A stretch of DNA of 64,000 bases from Paenibacillus sp. Soil766. Lineage in GTDB: Bacteria > Bacillota > Bacilli > Paenibacillales > NBRC-103111. Where the stretch lies: contig NZ_LMSJ01000059.1 of NCBI RefSeq assembly GCF_001428105.1, positions 72,011 through 136,010 of the forward strand. Reading direction: 5' to 3'. Position numbers and translations under genes: made by a program. The notes under the pieces were generated by a model. The model was not told the origin of the DNA. It ran no database searches and saw nothing but the letters and a program-made list of their open reading frames with translations. Positions 34,319 to 42,633 of the stretch are shown here, piece by piece. How positions within the stretch are numbered: the stretch's first letter is position 1; each line of letters begins with the position of its first letter.

Positions 34319-34945
34319 ATGAAAAAGCTTATTCTTACAACAGTTGTTGCTACTAGTCTTATGTTCGGTGGAAGTGTAAGTGCTGCGCCTTCCAATACTT
34401 ACATAGCCACGGATTCCGACACGTTCTGGTCCATTTCACAAAAGTTTAACGTGCCCCTTTCTGATCTTATCGCAAGTAATCCTACAGTGAATGCAGATAA
34501 CATTTATGAAGGCGTTATCATAACTATCCCTTCGAAGGCAACTACCAAAGCAAGCTGGGAAGTCAAAGCCGATGCGATCATTGCCGTAGGGATGAAACAA
34601 TTAGGCGTGCCCTATGTTTTTGGTGGCAGCACACCTTTTGTAGCGTTTGATTGCTCTGGATTTGTGCAATATGCGTTTAATCAACAAGGTTTTAATTTGC
34701 TTCACTCTGCCGCTTTGCAAAGTCAATTAGGAACGCCTGTGGCGAAGAGCGACCTTCGCAAAGGTGACCTCATTTTTCTACAAGGAACCTATACGACTGG
34801 TGTTTCCCATGTTGCTATCTATCTAGGCAATAATCAAATTCTTCAAGCTGGGACAATGGGAACAAGAGAAGTGAAAATTAGCACTTTATTTGGTACTCCT
34901 TATTATGATGCGCATTATTGGGGAGCACGCCGTTTGATTAACTAA
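34319..34945 (+). CDS. Secreted LysM-NlpC/P60 endopeptidase
   Basis: The 208-residue precursor has a signal peptide at 1-23 (MKKLILTTVV ... VSAAPS). One LysM follows (about 27-71, TFWSISQKFNVPLSDLIASNP, usually YxVxxGDTLxxIA; here the first strand is altered). The NlpC/P60 domain (about 82-207) has Cys112 in FDCSGFVQYAF, His164 in GVSHVAIYLGNN and a third polar residue near DAHYWGARR. It is expected to cut D-Glu-mesoDAP bonds in peptidoglycan stems as an autolysin. AGGAGG lies 6 nt before the start. It is monocistronic with a terminator. Confidence 0.9.
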   Translation: MKKLILTTVVATSLMFGGSVSAAPSNTYIATDSDTFWSISQKFNVPLSDLIASNPTVNADNIYEGVIITIPSKATTKASWEVKADAIIAVGMKQLGVPYVFGGSTPFVAFDCSGFVQYAFNQQGFNLLHSAALQSQLGTPVAKSDLRKGDLIFLQGTYTTGVSHVAIYLGNNQILQAGTMGTREVKISTLFGTPYYDAHYWGARRLIN

Positions 34946-34973
34946 CTGACTCGCCATATACATTCTATGTGGT

Positions 34974-34998
34974 AAAAAAGCCGGTATTTACCGGCCTT
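34974..34998. terminator. Bidirectional terminator between NlpC/P60 and LD-carboxypeptidase genes
   Basis: GCCGGTATTTACCGGC (34980-34995) is a perfect 7-bp stem flanked by A6 on the left and TTT on the right. It serves both converging genes. Confidence 0.85.
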
Positions 34999-35028
34999 TC
35001 CTATATCTTTCCTCTTATTTACGATGAG

Positions 35029-35952
35029 CTAACCCGTGACGGTTGGTTCTAAGATAGTCAGTTTATTCGTGTACGTATCGAGTTCAGCCATCGCCCCAAT
35101 AGGTATGGCCGCTTTGTAATAGCCGTGGGCCGTACTAAAGTTAGTCAAAAGTGGTTTACCTAAAGGTACGATAATTCCTGAAATTAAATCATAGTAGGTT
35201 GTCGCATAGGAAGTCGTACAATTCGTACATTGTCCCATTACGATCCCTACGCAATCTCGAAATTTACCTGCCATTATTAATTGCGTCAAATAACGGTATA
35301 TCGTATTCGACGGCTCATGTGTCTCTTCGATGACGATAATTGTACCTACTGTATTGACTTCGAAAGGTGTTCCCAGTGTACCAACCAATGAAGTAAGGTT
35401 TCCACCAACAATACGACCTCTCACCGTCCCCTTCACAAGACCATACAACGGCATATTCGGCGGATTTTGAATGACTTTTGGACTTAAGAGTGTCGATGTC
35501 GCCGCATAAAATTGATCGAAGTTATAAGCTGGTGTATTGGGATTAAAATCAATTAACAACAGACTTTGAAATGTAATGAGATTCGCAAATTGATATAAAA
35601 TATTTAATAAAATCGTGATATCACTATAACCCGAAACGATTTTCGGGTGACTATTAATGAGGGTATAATCGAGGAGTGGCAATATATCTTTAACCCCTGT
35701 ACCACCTCGTGTAGGGAGAATCATACTGACGTTCGGATTGAGAAACATATTCATCAGGTCTTCCGCTCGCTGAGTTGCTGTAGCTGCAACGATCCCTCCA
35801 TATGCATAGGCATATTTGCCCACGACAACTTGAAACCCCATCTCACCGAGTGTCGCTATTCTAGCATCAATTTCGCTTGCATCAAGTGGGCTTCCTAATG
35901 TAACAATGCCAATGGTATCTCCACTTTGTAAGATGGGTGGGCGTATCGCCAT
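35029..35952 (-). CDS. LD-carboxypeptidase (peptidase family S66)
   Basis: The protein has 307 residues from the ATG at 35952 (MAIRPPILQSGDTIGIVTLG), with AGGAGG 7 nt upstream. The S66 Ser-Glu-His triad is visible: Ser110 in VSGYSDITILL, Glu in IVIEETHEPSN and His in FSTAHGYYKAAIPIG. GRIVGGNLTSLVGTLGTPF is the conserved central strand. The usual ITFxGP motif after the nucleophile helix reads ITFQSLLLI here. The family trims the terminal D-Ala of tetrapeptides in muropeptide recycling or gives self-immunity (MccF). No signal peptide is seen, so it is cytosolic. Confidence 0.88.
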   Translation of the reverse strand: MAIRPPILQSGDTIGIVTLGSPLDASEIDARIATLGEMGFQVVVGKYAYAYGGIVAATATQRAEDLMNMFLNPNVSMILPTRGGTGVKDILPLLDYTLINSHPKIVSGYSDITILLNILYQFANLITFQSLLLIDFNPNTPAYNFDQFYAATSTLLSPKVIQNPPNMPLYGLVKGTVRGRIVGGNLTSLVGTLGTPFEVNTVGTIIVIEETHEPSNTIYRYLTQLIMAGKFRDCVGIVMGQCTNCTTSYATTYYDLISGIIVPLGKPLLTNFSTAHGYYKAAIPIGAMAELDTYTNKLTILEPTVTG

Positions 35953-36049
35953 CGCTATACCTCCTACCAATGACATGAAAGAAAAGGAACTACTCCTCAA
36001 TCCCTTTTATGCTACGAATTAGCGAATTATGACAACTCTCCTATTTAGT

Positions 36050-36973
36050 TTAGATACCCATCCCGACTGGAATAAAGGCCGAAACACGATTCATGGCTTC
36101 CTGCTTTTGTTTATCCCCTACATGCGTGTATATTTGGGTCGTTTGAATACTGGCATGTCCTAACAATTCTTGCAGCGTTCGGATATCCGTCCCAGCTAAC
36201 ACTTGCATCGTTGCAAATGTATGCCTCAGCTTATGGCTGGAGAATGATTTCCCCTTCAGCTCCATATATTGCCCTTTCAATTGCCCGAATTGTTTCTCTG
36301 CAATCGCTTGAATCATTCGTATACTAATGCGTCGACCGAATTGGGATACAAAGAACGGCTGCTCGCTCCCACCCCTCGTCTCCAGTCGCTCAACTAGCGC
36401 GCGCTCAAGCACATGGACGATTTCACTGGGGAGCGGGATGACACGCCACTTCCGACCTTTCCCTAAGACCATCAATGAATTCGTGCCGCGATTAAAATCC
36501 GAAATATTCATGCGATGTAATTCGCTGACGCGAAGTCCGGCATAGCTCATCAAGAGGAACATGGCTACATTGCGAATCTGATATTTTCCTTCGATGGATT
36601 GCAGAAAGACAGAGAGTAGTTCCTCACTCAGAAAGGTCGGAACCGAATTCTTCTCTACCTTCGATTTCTTGACGACGATCGAAGGATTGTTCTTTATCAT
36701 CTGCAGTTCGATGAGTGCTGAGAAAAATGTTCGGATCGATGAAAGATAGCGATTCCTCGCGGCATCCCCCGCCCCACCTTGGCGCATCTTTGTCAAGAAT
36801 CGCATAATATCAATCGCCTCAATTGTAGCCAACTCTTTCTCTCCTAGGCTTATCAGAAATAAGCGAACATCTCCCAGATACGCTTGTTGTGTTCGTTTCG
36901 TAAACCCCTGATCTTTCATCCAGGTGTCAAAAAGCTCCAAATACTCGTCATCATATGTGAATCTAGTATCCAT
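36050..36973 (-). CDS. Tyrosine recombinase (XerC/D-like)
   Basis: The 307-residue protein has an N-terminal SAM-like core-binding domain (about 10-95, TKRTQQAYLGDVRLFLISLG) and a C-terminal catalytic domain. Arg lies in YAGLRVSELHRM, Lys in GKGRKWRVIPLP, HxxR in SHKLRHTFATMQ, and GHASIQTTQIYTHV gives the His and nucleophile Tyr. All catalytic residues are present. It may be a chromosomal Xer-type or a stand-alone integrase. The short spacing to a long inverted repeat at 37048-37101 is notable. No phage genes are near. Confidence 0.88.
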   Translation of the reverse strand: MDTRFTYDDEYLELFDTWMKDQGFTKRTQQAYLGDVRLFLISLGEKELATIEAIDIMRFLTKMRQGGAGDAARNRYLSSIRTFFSALIELQMIKNNPSIVVKKSKVEKNSVPTFLSEELLSVFLQSIEGKYQIRNVAMFLLMSYAGLRVSELHRMNISDFNRGTNSLMVLGKGRKWRVIPLPSEIVHVLERALVERLETRGGSEQPFFVSQFGRRISIRMIQAIAEKQFGQLKGQYMELKGKSFSSHKLRHTFATMQVLAGTDIRTLQELLGHASIQTTQIYTHVGDKQKQEAMNRVSAFIPVGMGI

Positions 36974-37047
36974 TCTAGTAAACTCCGTCCGTTAAAAACT
37001 AAATTGCGTTAAATATAGATTTAGTGCAATTTTTGCGTAAATAAAAT

Positions 37048-37101
37048 GCGGTCAAATTCCGCAAATTTCATGAAAATTAGATCAAATTTGCGTTTGACCG
37101 C
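37048..37101. repeat. Long inverted repeat between integrase and YolD-like genes
   Basis: GCGGTCAAA-ttcc-GCAAATTT (37048-37068) pairs with AAATTTGC-G-TTTGACCGC (37084-37101), giving 17 paired bases with a small internal loop and a 15-nt apical loop. It could be the terminator of the 37592-37110 pair (ATTTTATTT follows on the minus strand) or a recombinase site. Confidence 0.75.
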
Positions 37102-37109
37102 TATAAAGA

Positions 37110-37364
37110 TTAGTCCCGCGGATATTCTACTTTCATAATATCCATAAATGGTACTTTATCCAACTCACCGTCTCTTGTCTCCATATGTACGCGCCCGGTA
37201 CGAGAGTCCATCGTTTTGATCTGACCGCGAACTCCTTCTTCACGACCCCAAACTGTAAGAAGAATCTCCGAATTTTCCATCTTCGCTTCCGAGAGTTGAT
37301 TCCCAATCTCTTCCAAAACAAACTCATCCCGAGTCGGTCTTTTTGCTACTTTTGCTTTCGCCAT
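37110..37364 (-). CDS. YolD-like protein
   Basis: The protein has 84 residues from the ATG at 37364 (MAKAKVAKRPTRDEFVLEEI). The C-terminal half, SEILLTVWGREEGVRGQIKT followed by MDSRTGRVHMETRDGELDKVPFMDIMKVEY, has the small beta-barrel pattern of YolD-like proteins (G-x-I-x-x-[ML]-D, then vPFxDImxV). YolD proteins are often linked to Y-family DNA polymerases, but no such gene is present here. It lies 24 bp after ywbE on the same strand and is probably cotranscribed. Confidence 0.6.
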   Translation of the reverse strand: MAKAKVAKRPTRDEFVLEEIGNQLSEAKMENSEILLTVWGREEGVRGQIKTMDSRTGRVHMETRDGELDKVPFMDIMKVEYPRD

Positions 37365-37388
37365 GCTTGCTTCCCCCAATGTTCTGCA

Positions 37389-37592
37389 TCACCTAGCCGG
37401 CGATAAAATTTGTTTGACTCTTCCCACTTGTCCATCGACCAGTCGTACTTTAATCCCATGCGGATGCGTCGGCGAATTGGTCAACAGATCTTTTACAATA
37501 CCATGTGTCAATTTACCACTGCGTTGATCTTGCTTCAAAACAATATTAACTTCTATTCCCGGCGTCACGTCTTTTCGATTTTGCCCGTTCAT
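37389..37592 (-). CDS. ywbE: YwbE family protein
   Basis: The protein has 67 residues: RKDVTPGIEVNIVLKQDQRSG then HGIVKDLLTNSPTHPHGIKV and RLVDGQVGRVKQI. This is the complete YwbE signature (GxxVxIVLKxDQRTGxLTxGxVxDILTxSxxHPxGIKVxLxxGxVGRV). The family is small, conserved and of unknown function with a predicted beta-barrel. The start has only a weak ribosome binding site. Confidence 0.9.
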   Translation of the reverse strand: MNGQNRKDVTPGIEVNIVLKQDQRSGKLTHGIVKDLLTNSPTHPHGIKVRLVDGQVGRVKQILSPAR

Positions 37593-37785
37593 GCTAGTGT
37601 AATCGCCTGCTTTCTTTCCACTTTGTGTGCTTCATTATAACATATATTGTGCGTATACCCCATATTTAAGTACATGGATTATTAAACCCTTTCGGACAGT
37701 GTGCCAAATCACTACAATGAGGTAAACTAGAAAGAAAATCTGCTTAATAAGGTGATTTGTCCTTCCAATTACTCCCCCGGGAAGT

Positions 37786-37818
37786 AATTAATGATATTAA
37801 TCATTAATATCATTAATT
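37786..37818. promoter_or_regulatory. 33-bp perfect palindrome
   Basis: AATTAATGATATTAAT and its exact reverse complement flank a single C at 37802. It lies about 200 bp upstream of the DUF3995 gene. The gap 37593-37993 also holds the tandem TGAC-N4-GTCA sites and AATTCATATAATT twice, and is otherwise featureless. Confidence 0.75.
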
Positions 37819-37900
37819 CATATAATTCCCAAATTTATGTGCGTAATCCCCCATTTCGTGCCTTTTCCTATTGAAATAATCTGTTTAATTCATATAATTA

Positions 37901-37929
37901 TGACTGTGGTCATTATTTGACTGAGGTCA
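37901..37929. promoter_or_regulatory. Two tandem TGAC-N4-GTCA operator-like sites
   Basis: TGACTGTGGTCA (37901-37912) and TGACTGAGGTCA (37918-37929) are 17 bp apart, nearly two helical turns, and are followed by the DUF3995/monooxygenase genes. The form resembles TetR-family operators. No TetR gene is in the window near them. Confidence 0.6.
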
Positions 37930-37993
37930 CCTTAAAATCGATCAATTTGAAGTTGTGTGGCTTTGGCATTTAACAATGAAAGGTTGGGATGAA

Positions 37994-38419
37994 ATGATTA
38001 TCATTGGTATTTCCGTTTTAATTTTACTTTTTATTGGCGGTGTCCATATGTACTGGGCATTTGGAGGTAGATGGGGCAGTCAAGTTGCTACTCCAACGTT
38101 GGAGAATTCGAATAAACGATCATTCCGTCCCGGTAGAGCCGCTACAGTTATCGTCTCTCTTCTTTTAGTTAGTGTCGCGGTACTGTTAAGTATTCAAGGA
38201 CAATTACTGCCCTTTCCTTCGTACTTCTGGGTTACTTGGGGTTGTTGGATTTCGGTTTTCGTATTCGCCCTAAGGACGATTGGGGATTTCAAATATTTTG
38301 GTGTATTTAAAAGAGTCAAAGGCTCACGTTTCGCAAAATACGATACGTTCTTTTTTACTCCACTTTGTATTTGGCTAAGTTTCTCATTTTACTATTCAAT
38401 TCTGCGGTTTGGAGGCTGA
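37994..38419 (+). CDS. DUF3995-type membrane protein
   Basis: The protein has 141 residues from the ATG at 37994 (MIIIGISVLILLFIGGVHMYW); an ATG at 37976 would add six residues without a better ribosome binding site. Four membrane segments are seen (about 1-22, 55-75, 82-100, 120-140). GGVHMYWAFGGRWG and RPGRAATVIVSLLLV are the DUF3995 landmarks. The function is unknown. Its stop codon lies inside the ribosome binding site of the following monooxygenase gene, so the two form an operon. This pairing is frequent in Bacillales from memory. Confidence 0.8.
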   Translation: MIIIGISVLILLFIGGVHMYWAFGGRWGSQVATPTLENSNKRSFRPGRAATVIVSLLLVSVAVLLSIQGQLLPFPSYFWVTWGCWISVFVFALRTIGDFKYFGVFKRVKGSRFAKYDTFFFTPLCIWLSFSFYYSILRFGG

Positions 38420-38424
38420 ACTGC

Positions 38425-39573
38425 ATGAGCAAGAGAACATTCATGATCGTAGGCGGCGGAATCGCAGGAATTACAGCAGCTATTGCACTCCAACAGTCGG
38501 GTGAAGATGTGAAAGTCTATGAACGTTTCCCAGAAGTTCGAATGGCTGGCGCAGGAATAACCATTGCTCCAAATGCTCTCAAAGCACTTGAGCAATTAGG
38601 TTTGGCAAAAATTATTATCGATAACGGTCAAGTTAGCCGTGGTGGGATGGCCATTTTGAATGAGAAAGGCGCTGTTCTTTCAGAACTTCGAGAGTTACAT
38701 TATGAGTACCCCATGATCTCCATTCATCGTGCTGATCTTCATCGAATTTTGTTGGGAGCGCTCCATCCAGAAACGGTTGAAATGGGCAAAGAGCTCCAAA
38801 ATGTACGATATGAACAAAATAAAATTGTTCTATCCTTCATGGGTCAGACGACAGCATCCGGTGACTTTTTAATTGCGGCAGATGGGATTCATTCCCCTGT
38901 TCGGAAGCAACTGTTCGATGATGCTCCATTAAGATACGCAGGTTATACTTGTTGGCGAGGTATTGCAGATCGTTGGAATAGCCAACAACAACCGAATCGT
39001 TTCACAGAAACTTAGGGACCTCGCGGCCGCTTCGGGATCATTCCGTTACCCAAGGAAAAGACCTACTGGTATGCCTTAGTGAACGAAACGGCGGACAGCA
39101 TGTTGTATCAACATTTTCAAATCAGTGATTTAATCGCCAAATTCGGCAATTTTCATGCACTGACATTGGAAATCTTATCAGCTACGACTGACTCCAATGT
39201 GATTCACAGTGATATCAATGATATTAGACCTCTTACTCGCTTCACTGATGGACGTTCCCTCCTGATCGGAGATGCTGCACATGCAATCACACCAAACTTA
39301 GGGCAAGGCGCTTGTCAAGCCATTGAAGACGGTGTCGAACTTGCCCGCTGTTTACAGAAACATTCGGGAATACCCCGTGCATTCCATCACTTTGAACAAC
39401 TCCGTAGACAAAGAACACACCAAATTTCCAAACGATCCTTGGCTATTGGAAAGCTAGCGCAATTGGAAAATCCGTTTCTTTGCGGACTACGCAATCTCAT
39501 GATGCGAGTGGCACCGACCTCCATGCAAATGAAGCAGCTTGAATCCTTGTATAACGTCAATTTTAATGATTGA
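38425..39573 (+). pseudogene. FAD-dependent monooxygenase broken by an in-frame TAG
   Basis: From the ATG at 38425 (GGAGG upstream) the frame codes a PHBH-type flavin monooxygenase: MIVGGGIAGITAAIALQQSG (FAD motif), LIAADGIHSPVR (DG motif) and, later, RSLLIGDAAHAITPNLGQGA (GD motif). The frame is uninterrupted to 39573 except for TAG at 39013-39015, codon 197. The codons around it read TET-stop-GPRGRFGIIPL, where homologues have Trp (TEtwGpgxRFGxvPL). This points to one TGG to TAG change. Full length would be 382 residues, which is normal. Without read-through no active enzyme is made. A sequencing error is the alternative. Confidence 0.88.
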
Positions 39574-39763
39574 ATGATACCTCTTGCTTTCTCTCACCTA
39601 TAACTACTTTCATTCTTACCTCACTTTTACTAGAGAAATACGGAATCAACAGGGATGCCATCTTTCCATGGGTTGACTATTCATATACAATAGAAATAGT
39701 TAATGTCATTAATTCACACTTAATCATCGATATCACGGAGTCAGCTCGGAAGGAATGTATGTT

Positions 39764-40627
39764 ATGCCTAGGTTCATGGACGATACGATAAGTCCTTATC
39801 CACTTCGAATCATTACTTTACCTATCGATGCCAGTAAATTGAAACTGCAATCCCTACGGATTCTACACGTTGGACATCTCCCCGGTCGGATTATGTATCG
39901 CGGACATGCCACATTTGAGAGCTTTGCCATTGTATATATTGCAGGAGGCAAGGGAACTTACCGAGTCAATGACGGACCTGTTCAAAAAGTAGAAAGCGGC
40001 AGCCTATTCTTCTTCCGCCCAAATCAGTTTTATCAATACGGCCCCGAACCCGGCGGCTTCTGGGATGAGTATTATTTTACGCTCGAGGGCAGCCGTGTGC
40101 TGGAATGGCAGAATAGTTGGTTAACGGATTTGGATCAAGTGAAGCATGTTGGTAATGAGGATGCTGCCCAGCATAATCGCATTGAGCGCATATTCATTGG
40201 GATGGAAAGTGGCATTCCTGCTAATATTGATCGGGCAGCTTTACTTATTGAGACATTGCTTTTTGAATTCATTCAGCGGGCTGAAGCCACAACGGAAACA
40301 ACGAAGACTGGGCAGTTTATCAATCTTATCAACGAGCTTAGCGATTCGTTATATCAACCATTTGATGCACAAAGCATTGCGAAACGACATCACATTTCAC
40401 TCTCTACCCTTCGAAGAATCGTCAGTGATTATTCTGGCTATCCGTTAAATACCTATATGCATAGAATGAAAATGGCTGAAGCCAAAAATATTTTATTAAA
40501 TACGACTATTTCCGTAAAGGAAATTGCCGACTCGCTAGGTTACAAAGACGTCTTCTACTTCTCGCGAATTTTTAAAAAGTATGTAGGAGTCTCGCCTCAT
40601 ATTTTCCGAAATACGATGCACACCTAG
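39764..40627 (+). CDS. AraC family transcriptional regulator
   Basis: The protein has 287 residues from the ATG at 39764 (MPRFMDDTISPYPLRII), with AAGGA 9 nt upstream; an ATG at 39755 would add three residues but is too close to that site. The N-terminal cupin-like sensor has FAIVYIAGGKGTYRVND and GSLFFFRPNQFYQYGPEP. The C-terminal double helix-turn-helix is DAQSIAKRHHISLSTLRRIV and ISVKEIADSLGYKDVFYFSRIFKKYVGVSP (about 240-275). The effector is unknown, possibly a sugar. The neighbouring genes give no catabolic context. Confidence 0.85.
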   Translation: MPRFMDDTISPYPLRIITLPIDASKLKLQSLRILHVGHLPGRIMYRGHATFESFAIVYIAGGKGTYRVNDGPVQKVESGSLFFFRPNQFYQYGPEPGGFWDEYYFTLEGSRVLEWQNSWLTDLDQVKHVGNEDAAQHNRIERIFIGMESGIPANIDRAALLIETLLFEFIQRAEATTETTKTGQFINLINELSDSLYQPFDAQSIAKRHHISLSTLRRIVSDYSGYPLNTYMHRMKMAEAKNILLNTTISVKEIADSLGYKDVFYFSRIFKKYVGVSPHIFRNTMHT

Positions 40628-40719
40628 TTGCTAAAATTTCCGACTACTTAGCACGACTTGTCACATTGCTGCATATGATAGATTGAAAGCAAATCTTCGT
40701 ATGTGGGGGTGAATCAGAC

Positions 40720-41004
40720 ATGGCACTTACACTATCGGGTTTAATGCTTTATGCAATGTGGCTTGTCTTAGGAGTCATGGGTCTTAGCTTCGTAGTAGAA
40801 TTGTTCAAATCGTTCTCAGCTGGCACGTTTTCTAGCTCTTCGATTACAAATTACTTGAGAGACCTTTTGTACTTTGTGTTCCCATTATTCTTACTTTCCA
40901 ACTTGATGCCGCTAGATCATACCGATTACATTATCAAAATCGCCTATTATATCGGTGCGCTTGGCGTCGTTTATCATTATGTTGGAGGATACTTCAAAAA
41001 ATAA
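40720..41004 (+). CDS. Small hypothetical membrane protein
   Basis: The protein has 94 residues with GGGGGTGA upstream. Hydrophobic segments at about 7-28 (LMLYAMWLVLGVMGLSFVVE), 47-62 (YFVFPLFLLSNLMP) and 70-88 suggest three membrane passes with a short Lys-rich tail. No family is recognised. A strong terminator follows, which supports a real monocistronic gene. Confidence 0.7.
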   Translation: MALTLSGLMLYAMWLVLGVMGLSFVVELFKSFSAGTFSSSSITNYLRDLLYFVFPLFLLSNLMPLDHTDYIIKIAYYIGALGVVYHYVGGYFKK

Positions 41005-41025
41005 ACCTGCAATCGCATTCACAAC

Positions 41026-41054
41026 AGCTGCTGAGTCGCTCAGCAGCTTTTTTT
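41026..41054 (+). terminator. Rho-independent terminator
   Basis: AGCTGCTGAG-TCG-CTCAGCAGCT is a perfect 10-bp stem (41026-41048) followed by TTTTTT. Confidence 0.92.
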
Positions 41055-41061
41055 ATGTACT

Positions 41062-41089
41062 AAAAAACTGTTCACCTTTAGGTAAACAG
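41062..41089 (-). terminator. Rho-independent terminator of the DUF3892 gene
   Basis: On the minus strand CTGTTTACC-TAAA-GGTGAACAG (41089-41068) is a 9-bp stem with one G-T pair, followed by TTTTTT. Confidence 0.88.
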
Positions 41090-41103
41090 CTTTTCAAGCC
41101 CCT

Positions 41104-41370
41104 TTAAAACCGAGGTAAATTCGATAAATTATTGCTTGGATCTCCATCTGGATACGAACGTAAAGTTTTCTCTCCTTTACGATTTACCCCCGTATTCGCA
41201 TCTTCAATTAAATCTGCTTCCGTCATCTCAATTGCAGTTTGAACATCGACCACTTGGCCATTTTGAAATTGAACAGCTTCGATACTTCCATTTTCATAAT
41301 GTACGGACTGGATCATGGCTTTATTCGGATCAATCGTATGTGGACCACTATTACGACGTCGCGGCATCAT
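41104..41370 (-). CDS. DUF3892 domain protein
   Basis: The protein has 88 residues with two adjacent ATG codons behind AAAGGAGG. MIQSVHYENGSIEAVQFQNG then VVDVQTAIEM and KGEKTLRSYPDGDPSNNLSNLP fit DUF3892: a short beta domain with the LRSxPDGxxxNNLxxLP tail. The function is unknown. Confidence 0.78.
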   Translation of the reverse strand: MMPRRRNSGPHTIDPNKAMIQSVHYENGSIEAVQFQNGQVVDVQTAIEMTEADLIEDANTGVNRKGEKTLRSYPDGDPSNNLSNLPRF

Positions 41371-41400
41371 GCTTCCTCCTTTATCTTCCTATAAGGTGTT

Positions 41401-41423
41401 TAACCCCACGAAGGTGGGGCTTC
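41401..41423 (-). terminator. Weak hairpin after the coiled-coil gene
   Basis: CCCCAC-CTTC-GTGGGG on the minus strand, followed by TTAAAC. The stem is good but the T run poor. Confidence 0.5.
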
Positions 41424-41444
41424 ATTTTCAGCTTCATTCCGATA

Positions 41445-41684
41445 CTATGACTGTGTAGACTCACTTTGGGATTTAATTTCCTGCTTCAGGTCTTCTGTCT
41501 TCTGCTGCGCTTGCTTGATTTGATTTTGAAGATCTTCTACCTGCTGCTCGGCCTCCGAAAGTGCCGCCGCTGTAGCTTGTGAATAGATTTGCTGAGCAAC
41601 CTGCAAGGTTTGTTCGGCTGCTTGCTCTGCTTTTTGGGCTACATCTTTGATTTGTGCTAAACCAAGTTCCTTTTGTTGCGGCAT
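41445..41684 (-). CDS. Small Gln/Ala-rich coiled-coil protein
   Basis: The protein has 79 residues. After MPQQKELGLAQIKDVAQKAE almost the whole sequence is a heptad-like coiled coil of Ala, Gln, Glu and Lys (about 10-75), with no Cys, Trp or membrane segment. GGGGGTATTACC precedes the ATG. It may be a structural or spore-associated small protein; nothing in the sequence says which. Composition alone makes homology calls unreliable. Confidence 0.65.
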   Translation of the reverse strand: MPQQKELGLAQIKDVAQKAEQAAEQTLQVAQQIYSQATAAALSEAEQQVEDLQNQIKQAQQKTEDLKQEIKSQSESTQS

Positions 41685-41743
41685 GGTAATACCCCCAGCT
41701 GATGTTTTGCATACCCAATTAATGTAGGCAACCTAGTCCTTTT

Positions 41744-42631
41744 TTATTCGGGCAAAAGATAAGCATGTGTGCTTAACTGATCAGCTAAAAGGTTGGTCGG
41801 TACGATGAATTCCGGTGTTCCCATATAGCCGGGTGTAACCTCATATTTTTGAAACACGATAACAAGCTTCCCGTCGCTATTGATATAAAAACTTTGATCC
41901 TTTTTTATCGACTTAAAATAAAATTTTACATCATTCGGAACACCTTCCACCCAATACACTTTGGCGGGATCATCCTTCATACGTTGTATCATTTGAGCCT
42001 TAATCGAGTCACTGATCACTTGAATATATCCGTCATCTTTATATAAGCTTGGTAATGATATTAGTAACTGATTTTTCTTATCAATCGTGTCATATTGGAA
42101 AGTTGTAGACGAAGAAGCCGCTGTGTTAACTACATATCTACCTACTGAGAAGATCTGATCATTGTCCGTTTTAACGATATACCCGCTATCTACCCCAAGA
42201 TGTCCCTCTAATCCACTTGCTTTCATCTTCTCAATGTCAATCATGAAATCTGTATAGAGCTTCTTGCTTTCTTCCATGTATTTCGTATTTAGGGACTCCT
42301 CCAAGGCTTTGTTATCCAAATTCGTGATAATAGGGACTTCTACTTTTGCTTTATTTGCACCATCATCATACTGAAATTCTCGAAATGTCAAAACTTTGAT
42401 CAGTTTGCCAACGACGGGCATATCAACTAATGACCCAGCGAAAGCTGGGCTCGTGTTAAGACCCACAACAAATACAACAGCTGCTGCCGCGATAGCTACT
42501 GATGACCACTTCAGATTCATCCTAGGCTTTTTTCTATGTTGTTTTATCGCTTGATTGACAATGAAATCGAGTTCGGCAGGAATAGGTATGTCCATATAGG
42601 TTTGTTTCATTTGTTCTAACTTCTCGTCCAT
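41744..42631 (-). CDS. rsiV: Anti-sigma factor, RsiV-like (DUF3298)
   Basis: The 295-residue protein has an N-terminal cytoplasmic sigma-binding part (1-40). One membrane segment at about 42-62 is followed by NTSPAFAGS, which looks like a signal-peptidase site after Ala65. The extracellular part includes TFREFQYDDGANKAKVEVPI and a DUF3298-type C-terminus (QYDTIDKKNQLLISLPSLYK, FYINSDGKLVIVFQKYEVTPG). In Bacillus RsiV binds lysozyme and is then cut by signal peptidase and RasP, which frees SigV. The gene follows sigV by 2 bp, and GGAGGT precedes its ATG. The stimulus here is inferred from the family. Confidence 0.82.
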   Translation of the reverse strand: MDEKLEQMKQTYMDIPIPAELDFIVNQAIKQHRKKPRMNLKWSSVAIAAAAVVFVVGLNTSPAFAGSLVDMPVVGKLIKVLTFREFQYDDGANKAKVEVPIITNLDNKALEESLNTKYMEESKKLYTDFMIDIEKMKASGLEGHLGVDSGYIVKTDNDQIFSVGRYVVNTAASSSTTFQYDTIDKKNQLLISLPSLYKDDGYIQVISDSIKAQMIQRMKDDPAKVYWVEGVPNDVKFYFKSIKKDQSFYINSDGKLVIVFQKYEVTPGYMGTPEFIVPTNLLADQLSTHAYLLPE

Positions 42632-42633
42632 GG

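Noticed and set aside
39570-39791. 73-codon frame after the monooxygenase
   Set aside because: No ribosome binding site, no conserved pattern, and it runs into the AraC start region.
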